A stretch of DNA of 64,000 bases from Cardiocondyla obscurior. Taxonomy: Eukaryota > Arthropoda > Insecta > Hymenoptera > Formicidae. The position numbers and the translations under genes were made by a program. The stretch is taken from NCBI RefSeq assembly GCF_019399895.1, contig NC_091879.1, forward strand, positions 4,295,001 to 4,359,000. Direction: 5' to 3'. The notes beneath the pieces were generated by a model, which saw only the letters and a program-made list of their open reading frames with translations, did no database searches and had not been told where the DNA came from. Positions 1 through 11,696 of the stretch are shown in pieces (positions within the stretch are counted from its first letter, which is position 1; each line of letters begins with the position of its first letter).

Positions 1-778
1 AGACAAAATTATTATAGTCTCATTCTATCGAACTACAACATGAGGTACCATAAAGAGAAACGGGGAATCATACTTTTTTTTTTTTTTGCAAATTGAACTT
101 AGTCTTACTTCCAGTAAATCAGGAATAAAACTTGGGGTAATCATAACTGAGAGATATCGAAGATCACTGACAAAAAAGATAATTCGAAGTGTGCATGTTT
201 CGTGTTGTGTGGTATTCATTGGTGCTTTAATTAGTTAACAGAACGTATCATCCTAAGTTAGAACGTTATAAGAACATGATGCATAGACAATCGATCGATA
301 CCTGTTAGCAAGGGTCCAAAAAAAAAATTTTTATTCACCAACGATAACGCGTAAAATTAGTTCTACGACTAGCTTTCTTAATCGACTCGGATAATCGGCA
401 CCATGCACACGTATCCATGATATTGAATAGTGTGAATTGTGATATTCTATAGATTCGCATCTTTTTACTTTTACTCTTCTAACATATCTATTCGTTATTC
501 TCTAAAAGAAAGTGGGAAATGCGAGTTTAAATAATTAGAATAAAAGAAAAAGATATCTTGCAGCGCTTATTAACTTTTCTTTTTCTTTTTTTTTTTTTTT
601 ACGATGTTAATTAAACGTTGTCTAATATTCCAAATAAAAATTAAACTAATTAAATAAGAATAAACAGTTTGGACCCCTGAATAGACGATTTAATCCTCAC
701 TTGTTTATCACATGGACGATCATTAATATAATGTAAAGCCCAAGAGATAACAAGGCAACAAGTTTTTCTTTTACTTAC
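1..778 (-). other. Intron of V-ATPase subunit C gene, left-edge partial
   Basis: This AT-rich stretch follows the splice donor of the subunit C first coding exon (minus strand, GTAAGT directly after base 779). It holds poly-A and poly-T runs, and I recognise no further coding exon. The remaining exons of that gene should lie beyond the left edge. Confidence 0.6.
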
Positions 779-1064
779 TGTTGTTGGCCATCAGGTTCTC
801 ATGCAACTTGTCCCTCTGATCCTCCAAAACCTCGCCCAGATACGTTGCTACTTTACGCGTTACTTGTTCGACGTAAGCGTCAAGCTTGCCGAGGTCGTCC
901 GACAAGCCAACTAGCTGGTCCAGAGTACCGACTTTCAGATCAGGAATGTGAAATTTGTAGTTCACCGATAACGAATGTTGCTTAGATGTTAAATTGTTCA
1001 TGGTCTCCCAGGTTTGCTGGCAGGTTTTGTCGCCTGGGGCAGATATCAGCCAGTACTCCGTCAT
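779..1064 (-). CDS. Vha44: V-type proton ATPase subunit C, first coding exon (partial)
   Basis: Subunit C links the V1 and V0 sectors of the vacuolar proton pump and is released when the pump is reversibly disassembled. The exon codes for about 95 N-terminal residues, opening MTEYWLISAPGDKTCQQTWE, which is the strongly conserved start of eukaryotic subunit C. It continues through a helical segment containing KVGTLDQLVGLSDDLGKLD. The exon ends after base 779 with donor GTAAGT, leaving phase 1. Upstream of the ATG an acceptor (TTTCAG) places the exon start at 1103, so at least one noncoding 5' exon lies further right. Insect subunit C genes are known to be alternatively spliced in the middle; that part is outside the window. 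Identification is firm, but the gene is cut by the window edge. Confidence 0.93.
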
Positions 1065-1103
1065 CTTGAGTGATGGTGTCTTGCAACTAAATCTCTAATA
1101 TAC

Positions 1104-1781
1104 CTGAAACAGTTATAATAACGTCACGCGACTCGAAATCTTCCTGAGCAATTCTTATTCTACGTTTAAATAAATTAGTTACCGAACTTTCTCTAGTTTA
1201 TAAGTTATCCGTCGCTAAAGTGAACGTAACATTTCAAATGGGAAATATGCCTTTGTATTATAATTGTCTTGCGTTTCACTGACACTTTGCTTTATCTACA
1301 GGTAATTCGAAAAACCGGAGCACGACTTGCCATCCTGTCAGTCGCCCGCTAAATCAGATGCGCACTGCGCCGATCGTATTCGCGCAGAAAGCAGCTCTTT
1401 CGAAAGCCGAGGGACGATTCCGACCATCGTAGACTGAAGAATTAAATTCGCGAGTATTTGCGTACTGCCAAATGTGAAGCACGAATGGGGGTGTGGCATA
1501 GCGAGTGCCTGCTCGTTATGTAATTAGGTACGTTTTCCACGTGACCGTGCGTACGAGCCGCTCAGTTTCTAAAATGAACTTTATTAATAATTTTTTTCTT
1601 CTTTCAACGGCAAATAACAGAAAAAAAAATTCCAAATTAATAGCAACTAGTTTGTCTACGGAGAACAGATTTAATACTCGATTAATAGACTCGGTTTTTA
1701 TCTATCTGTAACCGATCAATATTGAGAGACAGAGAACGAGCGAGAAAGAGAAAGACGGAGAGAAAGACAGAGATAAAAAGG

Positions 1782-1812
<31 letters not shown>

Positions 1813-3305
1813 GTAGAAGAAGTAACAACGCGCGGTAACGCCAAGAGACGCAGCAGCGTGTTCTCGGGCGAAATATCCGGATTCTTAACGGCATGCACGA
1901 GTGGACGGAAAGCGATCCCAGGTAAAAGAAAATTAATCGTCGCTTCCAGATCCAATGGCGTCGGCGAATCTCGAGCCGTCTTCGAGAGGATCGATAACGC
2001 ACGGATGCGTCGTCGTCGGTGGTCGCGGGGGAGCGTGAAACGTTCGACTCGTGAAAACTTGGCGGTTTGATAATTACGTGCCGGGTAATCGGCGCCTGGG
2101 GGTTCCTCGCGGACGGGATCGCTCGGCAATCGCGTCGTTTTATGCAGCCGGAGGCAGCCGTCACGAGACCAAGCACGCGCGTGCGTTCTCGTCGAGGTGG
2201 AATGTAAACGCGGCCACGACTCACGTACCAGCGAGCGATCGCCGAATCTCCTCTTCAGCCTCCTTTCGCGTTGTTGTCGAGGTCGCGCGGCCGAACGTCA
2301 GGTCCCTTTTTCCCACTTGAGGAGACTTCAGAGGATCTCGCGGGCTGGACGACGCTGCACGTCGACGGCGAAACGATCAGAGACCATTGTGATCGCTCAC
2401 GTGATAACAATTTGCGTGCTGCTGCTGCCTTGTGACCCACCCGACAACTAAGCCGCGAGCGGCACAGCCCCGACAACACCGTGCCGTCAGCTGACTTAGC
2501 GGCTGTCAGAAGTGCCAACCTACCGCCGACGCGTCGCACGCGATGTAGCAGACGGAGCAACAGAAGCATACTTCTGTTTCGGCCAATTGGCTTTCTGTAT
2601 TTTAATTATTCTCGAATTGTATTGGGGCTTTAATGGTCAATAAGTGACCACCTGACCACCCCCTCCGAATGAATTAAAAGTCGTGGTTAATATATATAAT
2701 ACGAAACCGAAGGTCGCTTCGATTAATAAATTTTGACGAACATGTTCATTTCGAAGCCATTTCCGTCAATGAGAAATAAATGGACGGAGTTGCGGAAGAG
2801 TAGAGTAACATATCGGCGTTTCCTTCAAAATAATCAGCGTTTCAAAAATAATTCAGACATATTTTTTATAAGGTAGTTAAATTATTTAATTATTTTTTGA
2901 AAAACATTTTTGCAAGGGTAGAATATTTTCGTTCTAATTAAATAAAACAAATTTTACAGATAAGAGATAAGGACTCGGAGGATTAGTGCCTGTCGATCTT
3001 CTTTTCTTCTCAAGATCGTATAAACTTTGCCAGGATATTTTTTCTTTTTTTTCCAAGCACAAGACACTTGCAAAAAACGTGGGATAATAATTAAATCAAT
3101 AATGCTTTGCAATATGAAGAATTTTAAGAGGTTTGATGATCCAGACGAAGATTGTTTTTATGTAATTAGGTGTCTTGTAGCTCTTAAGCGATTTTGGGGG
3201 CGTCCAACATATCACCAGTGTCAAATTTCACGAGGCATCTGATTGTTATGCTACTATAACGAAGAGAATTAGTTGAATCAGAGCTGTTGGCTCATTCTCA
3301 TCAAA
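1104..3305. other. Intergenic and probable 5' region of the V-ATPase C gene
   Basis: No gene is supported here. Bases 1300-1560 and about 1850-2560 are richer in GC and CpG than their surroundings, as expected of promoters or noncoding first exons of the minus-strand V-ATPase gene. Reading frames in it owe their length to a GA repeat and CpG-rich DNA and look like no protein. Bases 2600-3300 are AT-rich and unremarkable. Confidence 0.5.
1782..1807. repeat. (GA)n microsatellite
   Basis: An uninterrupted run of 13 GA units lies inside a wider purine-rich stretch (about 1722-1815). It produces the artificial Leu-Ser repeats seen in minus-strand frames. Confidence 0.95.
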
Positions 3306-5335
3306 ATGAAAATACTACAGATATTATTATTTTTCATAAGTTCTTGGTGCAGCTTATGTGGTATGTTAATCAGTCTTTTTTAAATCTTAATTAGTATTAT
3401 GTACATTATCTCATTGCACATATTTTTTTATAATCATTAATTTAATACGTAAATTCACATTTTCAATAATACGTACAAATTTCGGTGACTATAAAATGGT
3501 TTTAAGACTGTTCTAACAAAATGGTATTAATAAAAAAATAATTTAATCGATCAATTACTATATTAATTAAATTTTAATGTTAATATATATATATATATTG
3601 TCTATTTCAGCTTATATTGACGCAGAAGAAGACGATGTTGTAGAACGAGGATGCAAAAGCCTGAAAAATACGCCACTTTTGGAGCTTAAAAAATTTCTCT
3701 TTTGCGATTACGATACCACTGTCCGTTCGAATCATCACAAATCAGTTACTAACGTAACTATTAAGCTCATCCCGAAGATGATGGAATTTGTAAGTGCACC
3801 GTTATAGATCGATAACTATAATACGTTAAAAGTATTTTATTCTTAACACATTATTTTAAAGAAATATTTTTTTTTTCGTGATTAATTAATATAAGAAGAA
3901 TTTAATTTTATTTGCAGAACGGTGATGGTGTATTAAATCTTCATAGTTGGATGTTATACGTGAGTCGAAAATATTTTTTAATTATTGCATTACATTCCTA
4001 TTTTAATAAGATATTTTATCGATAGTCTTGGACCGATGCATTCCTTACTTGGGTGCCGAGCGATTATAGTGGAATTACTTATATTCACGTGAAAGCCTAC
4101 GATGTTTGGATACCTGATCTGTACATCTACAACTCGTATGTTATCTTTGTCGTTAACGAAGAGATAATTTATAAATTTAATCGAATATAAGAAAATAATT
4201 CTTTTTCAACTCTTTTAGTGGCGATTTATCGACTAATGATTACAACACAATTTACAACACGGAATGTTTGGTGCTTAATACGGGTTCTATCATTTGCATA
4301 CCAGCTATAAAATACACTTCAAAATGCAGTCCGAATTTTACCTATTGGCCTCATGATCAGCACAAATGTCGTATTGTACTTGGTTCGTGGTCGCATACAG
4401 GAGAAGAGCTTGATGTTCATTTAGACGGAACTGGAGTAAAGAATTTAATTTTATTATACGTATTATTATATTAAAATAAAAAAGGAACAAACATTATCTA
4501 ACTATATTTATTTTGCAGGTTGACATGAGCAGTTACGAGAATAATACAGTATGGGATTTCAAATTGTTAAGTGCAGAAAAAATTGTGAAAAAGTATAAAT
4601 GTTGTCCAAACGATACTTTTCCGAGAATCGATTATACATTTTTATTGACGCGACACCACGATATAAATCATAAATCTTATATCACGCCAGCCATTGGTAA
4701 GGAATTTTTTGTAAAATCGAACTTAGACGGTAAATCTAAATAAATGCCTTTTTTAGCTTTGATATTTCTCACTCTAACGGTGCTCTGGTTGGATTCAAGA
4801 TCAGTTGAACGAATAGCCATTGCAAGCGTAAATTTTATCTGCCATCTACTCTGCATGTTCGATTTGCAGTGGATAATGCCGTACAATGGTGTTAATCCTC
4901 CTAATATAAGTGAGAATCATACAAAATTATATAATATAAATTACAAATAAATTATTAATGTAATTTTTATTTATTTCAGTGTTATTTTACCGTGAATCTT
5001 TAGCATTGGCTACCTTTGCGTTAATTCTAACGGCTTTGTTACGTAAACTGCAAAATATGAGTTTGGATATGCCAAACTGGATGTTTTCTATAACAACGTT
5101 CATCTTAAGTAATAAAGCTGGTCGAATTCTGGTCTCGAATGATGAAGAATCTAAGATAGTAGGTGAAAGTATAGTGGCTGAAGATTCTTCAGATCTCCCA
5201 AAGTACAAAATGAAGATAAAAGAATCATCCTGGAGATATTTTGCTACTATTATCGAGTGGTTGTCATTCTTCTGCGTTATTTTAACTTATATCATCATCT
5301 TAATTATTCTTGTGCCTTCAGGAGTCGGAAAGTAA
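3306..5335 (+). CDS. Divergent nicotinic acetylcholine receptor subunit, alpha type
   Basis: Subunit of a Cys-loop ligand-gated cation channel. Eight exons join in phase: 3306-3360, 3611-3789, 3918-3959, 4026-4135, 4219-4435, 4519-4696, 4757-4909, 4980-5335, giving 429 residues. Visible in order: a hydrophobic signal peptide (1-18); a binding-loop D region with SWTDAFLTW; loop A WIPDLYIYNS; a 13-residue Cys loop (Cys165-Cys179, with WPHDQ); loop B GSWSHTGE; vicinal Cys229-Cys230 of loop C, which mark an alpha-type subunit; then four membrane segments. The pore region is unusual: the Gly-Glu-Lys that normally starts TM2 is replaced by a Ser-Val-Glu-Arg sequence, and the TM3-TM4 loop is only about 80 residues. 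In bees the fast-evolving alpha9 and beta2 subunits look like this; orthology to alpha9 is inference. The poly-A signal is at 5450. Confidence 0.9.
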
Positions 5336-5973
5336 TTCATAGTGTATCAAAACTATTCTTCGTAATATTAAAAATTCTTTAAATAATTTGTTTTGTAAAT
5401 TAATTTTATTAAAAATATATTTCTTTCGGGTTTTTTTTTGTTAAAGATTAATAAATAATATATTATTTTTAAAATGCACTTGATACTGTTACTCTTTCTA
5501 TTTTTAATTTTGATAATGGTACTCTAACTCGAGCAATGCACATAATTTAGGGTATTAGTAATTATATTAACCAAGAAAAAATAATCATTATTAATATAAT
5601 TAAATTACTGTTTTAAATTTAATTTTCACGAGAATTACGATCATTTTCTATTAATTCTGTATCTTTTAGCTTTAAATTAGAAGTAAAATAATTTAACGTG
5701 AAATCATGAAATCATCAGTTAAATAAAACCATTGAAAGTCGATAAAATTAAGATAATTTCGTATTAAAAAAAAAAATTGTGCACGTCATCGATTAAAAAA
5801 AAAACTGTTTCTATCATTGATAAAAAGCTTGTTGTTTTAGGGGGCGGTCTTCGTGATCTGCAGTTTTACATTTCACTGGGCGTATAATTATCATCTAGTT
5901 TTACTCTCATACGATCCATTGCTAAGCGATTCAGTTGTAAATTTGTTCATCGACCGTCGTATAGGTCTTGAAG
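5336..5973 (+). other. 3' UTR of first receptor gene and spacer
   Basis: AATAAA at 5450-5455 is the likely poly-A signal of the upstream receptor subunit. The remaining 500 bases are AT-rich and must hold the promoter of the second subunit; no clear site is visible. Confidence 0.5.
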
Positions 5974-8077
5974 ATGAGTAGAAAGAATTTATTTTCCATC
6001 CTGCTGTTTATTTTTAACATTGTGTGCAATAATGTGATAGCTCAAAGCACTAGTTGTAACAATATTGAAACCAAATCGTCTGTGGTGAAATTAAAAAGGC
6101 ATCTTTTTTGCGAATATGATGGTTCTGTGAGACCAGTTCAGACTAATAATAACAGCACGCGTGTGTATTTTGATTTGGATCCATACTTTTTTCAATATGC
6201 AAGTATCAAATTGACTTAAGTTTTACATATTCTAAAATACGTTGTAAATTATCCGACAAAATCCGATGAATCAAATTTGTTGTGTTATTAAAAATTTAAT
6301 TTAATTTTCAGACTCATGAAAGCGAAACCTTTACATTGCATACTTGGTTAACAATGGTAAGTTTATGTAAGTCTACGTGGTTTTTGCCATAGAACTTTTT
6401 ACATACGTTACTTTTGTATTTGAACAGTCATGGAATGATTCGCATTTGACATGGAATCCCGCACAATACGATGATATTGAAGAGATAACTGTACTGGGCT
6501 ATCGAATTTGGATACCTGACATTTTGATACACAACGAGTAAGCATTACAATTATGTTAATTTTTTTTTTAATATTAAAATTTGAAATTAATCGCCTTACA
6601 GTTAACAAAAAAAATATTTCTTAACTTTTTTTAAACTAAATAATATTAGATTCAAGTGTGATTTATCAAATTTATTAATTATACGTTTAGACGAATTGGA
6701 GAAAGTTTATCGGAATATGAGACTGCAAAGTGTTGGGTCTCGAAGGAAGGAAAAGTACATACAGTAATAGCAGCAAAATATGCCACAAATTGCTTCGCAG
6801 ATAACACGTGGTGGCCGTTCAATACTTTGAATTGCACTCTACAATTTGGATCGTGGTCACATTCCGGTGATGAGATTGAGATTGTTACTTCTCCGAATAT
6901 GGTATTATTTCTCTAATTTTCATTAGAATAAGATTGTATCTAAAACGATAAGCAGTACTTACAAGATAAATGCATAAGACAATTTTTTTTTATCTGCTAA
7001 TTGATTTAATTTGCAGTCACGTAAAGATATAGCATCGAAAAATGTTGAGTGGAATTTAGTAAAAATTTATATAACAAAGTGGGAAAGTAGATTTAAATAC
7101 AATTCAGATTCGATCGTAAAAATGGTCTCCTATCATTTTATTTTAAAAAGTCACTGGGGTATCATAAATATCGTATATATATCACCTTCTATAGGTATGT
7201 ATCAGATTTTTTATTTTATTGAAAGCGTATATAATAAGAATTCGCAGTTTTTATACTTGTTCGCAGTATTAATGGTGATGACTTTAATGACACTATGGCT
7301 AGAACCAAAATCTTTTGAGCGAATGATAATCGCTAATCTCAATTTTATTTGTCACTTGTTGTGTATACAAGATGTGCATTGGGAAATGCCAAGGAGCGGT
7401 GTTAATACTCCTAAAATGCGTACGTATTTTAAAAAGATATAAATTAATAGAGTAAAAAATCTATTTGCAATTTATAAGATATTAATTTAACTCTTACTTA
7501 ACAAACACGAGTTAATAGTAACATGGCATCAATTTTATAAATTTTTATTCAAATGCGTAACTGTCAGGTACGAAGTATATTATATTGCATTGCCGAATAG
7601 AAATTTATTAAATTAGCGTTGCCATTGTTGACTTGTGTTGCTGAGTAAATTATTAATGCGTAATACTTCAACAATTAATATTTTGATACTAATATCTGTA
7701 AAAATTTCAATTACACAGTATTCTTTTACGAGGCTTCTCTCGGGATAGCAACATTTGCTCTCGTACTCACTAGTATTTTACGACAAATGGAACAATTAAG
7801 TAATGAACCACCTGCATGGATCTCAGCTGGCACAACAACTATTTTACGCAGCCGAATTGGACGAATTCTTTTAATCAGTATTCTCGATCCAGCGGCAACA
7901 GCCAAGATAGAAGCAGATGTAGACGACAATACTGATCTCGTGCAATCAAATAACAAAAGATCGCCTTGGAAATATATTGTAGTGCTTATAGGATGGTTGG
8001 CATTTCTAAGTGCACTTCTCGCCTATATTGTATTATTGAGCACGTGTTACCCTACGGATTATGCTGCAACATATTAA
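5974..8077 (+). CDS. Divergent nicotinic acetylcholine receptor subunit, non-alpha type
   Basis: Tandem neighbour and paralogue of the preceding subunit, 426 residues. Exons: 5974-6198, 6312-6356, 6428-6537, 6691-6901, 7017-7194, 7267-7419, 7719-8077. Positions and phases of the shared introns match the first gene, but the intron after the signal peptide is absent. The intron after 6198 appears to be GC-AG (GCAAGT donor), chosen because it alone keeps the paralogous frame. The Cys loop is Cys161-Cys175 with WWPFNTLNC, so the near-invariant Asp of the loop is Asn. Loop A reads WIPDILIHNE. The loop C vicinal cysteines are missing, so this is a beta-like subunit. TM2 resembles the first copy and again lacks Gly-Glu-Lys. 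It is probably a beta2-like Hymenoptera subunit (inference) that must pair with an alpha subunit. A poly-A signal lies at 8197. Confidence 0.88.
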
Positions 8078-8999
8078 TTTTTTTTTTTTTTAACATCTCA
8101 GGATTACTTGAAAATGTCTAGATTAATTAAGTTCCAAATCGTAATCTAAAATCACGTTCGCGATTCGTAATATGACAGAGGCTATATGTATTTTATAATA
8201 AAAAAGGATTTAGGAAATATAGGTAGAGCAAAAATAACTGCCCAAAAATATACTTAACTTTTAATATGGCGTTATTATGTCTCATAAATGATCATTTATC
8301 AATGACTTATATTTAAACTTATATTTAAACTTTCAATATAATCTCGCTGAAAACTTTCTTAATTTTGCAGCGATCAACATTTTGTTACATTATGTACACG
8401 TTATAATTTAGCATTTCTATTCCAGAAGTTCTTAAAATCCACGAGTAAAAAAAAAATTTTTTTGTTACATAGATGTCAACCATTTAAATTCCTATAATAA
8501 AGTTATCACTTTTAATTTGGCTAAAAAATTAATTTTTATTTTAATTAAATAAAGTTTGTTTCGATTTACAATTAGGAGCTGCACGTTATACATTTTATAT
8601 TTCGCGTATTATTTTTATTTTAGCGCATGGTTAGCATATTAGTGACAAATATTTCCGAATATGAATAATATTTAATGACTGCTTTCAAAGGCAACATATT
8701 AAAATATCATAACTTTTAATTATAAATGAGAAAAGTTTCATATAAATTTTGAGCCAAACTAGAAGTGAAAACTGTAATATAAAGACTTAGCCTTTTTCCG
8801 TAATATACAATTCACAAAAATGTGTAAAATTGAATAAATTTGTACAAGTGCTTTGAGTCTTCGGCAGTCTTCGATAATTAATAATACATGTATTACACAT
8901 ACATATGTATCAAACACTGAAAATATCACCGGGGAAAAAAATATATAATTAACGAGTTTTTCTAAACATATATGCAAAAACGGAATGAGCTGATTCTCA
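8078..8999. other. Intergenic, convergent 3' ends
   Basis: AT-rich spacer between the convergent receptor and NEURL2-like genes. AATAAA at 8197-8202 fits the receptor transcript. I see no coding or RNA gene. Confidence 0.5.
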
Positions 9000-10321
9000 C
9001 TACGACTGATATAACAGATAGTCCTTCAACAGTCTCGGCAAAGGAAGCAGATTAACTGCATTTCTTTTGGTGTATTGCAATATAGCGTCACGGCATACAC
9101 TCTGCAGTGTTGATACTGCTGAAACATACAAAAATAATCTATAAGCAACGCAGAGAAAAAAAAAACAAGATTAATATAAAATACAGTATTCAAAAGATGT
9201 GGTGCTATGAAAAAGTGGATGACTTAAAGAGTTAATACTCACCTCCATATAGTTGAACTATTCGAACTTGTTTCGTGGTGCCGTAGACATCCACCACCGC
9301 GCGTAAGGGTCCCGCTTTATAAGGAATATCCTTCCCACATACTCCCTGATCTTCACCATTAATAATAAAATGCATTTCTGCTTTATCGGGACAGCCGGCT
9401 TGTGGTACATACATGATACCGATACGACTGCCTGCGTCTGTAGGCAGGATGCATTGAGAAGAACCATCTATATTTGGCTTTAGAGCATTGAAAGGAATAA
9501 CACCGCGCGATGTTTGCACGTTGACTCCATCTGTGACCAGTTTTTTTTCTCTGGCTGGTATTCCTGGTGGTATACCTTTGATGATGAACAAGCACATAAT
9601 ATATATGTATCCTAATAATTTTATAATTATAATTTTTCTAAGTTTAATTATAACTTAGAAAAATTATAATTATAAAATAATTATAATAATTATTATTTTA
9701 TATATATATAAATATAATTATTTAATATAAATATAATAATTATATATATATATAATTAATTATTATATAATATAAAAAAAAAATTATTTATATATAAATA
9801 TAATTATAATTATTATTTTATAATTATAAAATAATTATAATTTTTCTAAGTTAGCTGTATTATAAACATTTTAAATTATTTCAAGCAAAATTAATATAAT
9901 ATAAATGAAACACTGACAAGATTCTAATTTTATTTAACAGATAGTAACCTGTAAGAGAAGAATATGTTGATGATAGACCACCATCAAAGTTATCCCAGAT
10001 AGTTTGATTTCTAGTTATGGCAAGAATCCATGTGTTACCCAATCTAACCAGATTAGGCATTGCATATTGAGGCAGATTATTGTTAACTGAAGCTGGATCA
10101 ATCAGAGTAAGGCCCAGCCGCATGTGTCCACTCCATCCTCTCTCTGTTTTCTCAATCTCCACGAGAAAGATCTCACCAGGCTGCAATGGCTTTTCACTAA
10201 AAGCCACCGAGTTGGCGAAGCTCGTGGTACGCACGGCTACTGTACTATCCTCACATAGGAGGATGTTCTCGCCATGGATGGGATGAAACCTAGTCACTAT
10301 TTTTTTAGATTCTTCGCTCAT
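9000..10321 (-). CDS. Neuralized-like protein 2 (NHR domain plus SOCS box)
   Basis: Predicted substrate adaptor of a cullin E3 ubiquitin ligase. Three minus-strand exons, 9949-10321, 9243-9575 and 9000-9118, join in phase to give 274 residues, close to the usual length of NEURL2. The first two exons form one neuralized homology repeat: it opens with TRFHPIHGENILL, contains GWSGHMRLGLT and LGNTWILAITRN, and ends in a beta-rich half with KAEMHFIINGEDQG and VVDVYGTTKQVRIVQLYG. The last exon is a SOCS box (SVCRDAIL, then LPLPRLLKDYLL), which in this family binds elongin and cullin-5. The join at 9575 uses a rather purine-rich acceptor but is the one that keeps the frame. Intron 1 is almost entirely a large AT hairpin. 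The vertebrate orthologue Ozz acts in muscle; an insect role is not known to me. Confidence 0.9.
9619..9852. repeat. AT-rich long inverted repeat in NEURL2-like intron 1
   Basis: Bases 9619-9644 and 9652-9677 are perfect 26-base inverted copies (both include CTTAGAAAAATTATAATTAT in one orientation). A third, diverged copy of the arm ends at about 9852, inverted relative to the second. The interior is almost pure A and T. The RNA could fold as one long hairpin filling the 373-base intron. It may be a miniature inverted-repeat element or a replication-grown palindrome. Confidence 0.85.
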
Positions 10322-11227
10322 GGTGGCGCGACACAGGACAAGGGTACGTTGAACCGAAAAAAAACATGAACGTACGATTGTACCGCATGCATGCCTGACG
10401 TTGTTAGATCAACCAACACAAATCACTTGCATAACGCGTCATCGTTGAACAGAATCCCGCAGGAACCGCACAAGAGTAATCGCGCGTAAAACAGCTTGTC
10501 AAAAGTACTTGATAAAACGACGTACTTCCTCAAGAAAGCTGTTTCTCTCGAAGAACGGTCTAGTACGTGCGATCGTAAAGTCTACGAAGCGCGAAGAAGA
10601 TTAAATTGATCGTCGTAAGACTCACCGTCGCGCGAACGGGTCCGTCAGGTTAGGTTCTTCTCAAAGTCACTTCTCGAAGTGCAGTCGCGACGACTGCGAG
10701 GACTCGACGATCGCCGACTTCGCAAAACTCACATGTTGAGGTGGTGCATTTAGCTCGGGTGAAATAACATTTCTGGATCCTTCCGCGTTCGCGTAGAACC
10801 GCAAGAGCTCGTTGCGAGGCTGCGAAGATCAACCAGGATCAAGAATCACTATTGATCACTATGGCGCTCGACCGGACAGTTCGGAGGCTACGGAGTGTTC
10901 GAAGCGAGCGGCTGCACGGAGAACCTCGCTCATCGAGCAACACTTTCCGGAGTGACAGGGGGGGCGAAACTGAGTCTTATAAAAAGTGGGGACCGATTTT
11001 CAGCGCCTCTATCGCTGTCCCCGGAAATCACAAACTAAACGCGATGACGTACGATGGCGCGCGGAGTTCAAATTAATATGCCTGGGCGCGCGCGCGCATA
11101 TGCTTTTTCTATACAGTTCCATATTACGATATAAATATTTATTTCATTTATAATTATAGAAACATTAAAAATGATATAAAATAACAATATGTAATATTTA
11201 TTTCATTATAAAAATTGTAAGTACAAA
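10322..11227. promoter_or_regulatory. Promoter/5' UTR region of NEURL2-like gene
   Basis: Bases 10322 to about 11080 are CpG-richer than the flanks, with CG and GCGC runs (for example the GC alternation at 11086-11098), as expected of a promoter for the minus-strand gene. Short frames on both strands show no protein similarity that I recognise. Bases 11100-11227 are AT-rich. Confidence 0.45.
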
Positions 11228-11696
11228 TTAATATACAAAGAATATAAACAAGAAGAACACTATAACTATATCCACTGGAATATAATCGTAAATAAGTTGC
11301 TTTGCGGCTGGCAGTCTTCTTACTCTTTTACTAGCTTCTAATATGAAACTTTGTAGTTTATTTTTTAATATTGTCCATCCGGGAACTGGCTCTTTCCACG
11401 CACTTGCAACTAAAGTAAATATGTACGAGTTAGTCACATACAACACTTATGTCTCTATATAGTAATTATATATAAACTTAATGTAACTTAAATAAAATAA
11501 ATTAAATTAAATTACTTAAATAAAAAATTATATGTAATATAAACTCACTCATTATTGAATGTGTAATTTGCATGATGTAATATTTCTTGCGTCTTTGAAT
11601 TTAAAGTAGCGTCTTCCAACGTGTCAATCAGATTGAGAAATGTCTTTAGGTCCGCTGATGCTGGGTAGATAATCTTGTCGACATCATGAAATACTG
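11228..11696 (-). pseudogene. Fatty acyl-CoA reductase relic
   Basis: Two minus-strand pieces resemble fatty acyl-CoA reductases, which make fatty alcohols for hydrocarbons and wax. The upstream piece (about 11545-11696) has VDKIIYPASADLKTFLNLID followed by a leucine-rich helix and NYTF, matching the stretch before the TFTK motif. The downstream piece (about 11228-11409) has SAWKEPVPGW and, later, DYIPVDIVI, both family hallmarks. The segment normally between them (the TFTK region and its helix) is missing, the Gly-rich stretch after PGW is degraded, no exon phase joins the two, and the upstream end runs into an inverted-repeat element. I see no Rossmann domain nearby. It is a decayed fragment, not a working gene. 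Confidence 0.6.

Noticed and set aside
1682..2224. 180-codon minus-strand frame with Leu-Ser repeats
   Set aside because: Its length comes from the GA microsatellite and CpG-rich DNA; no domain, no splice context.
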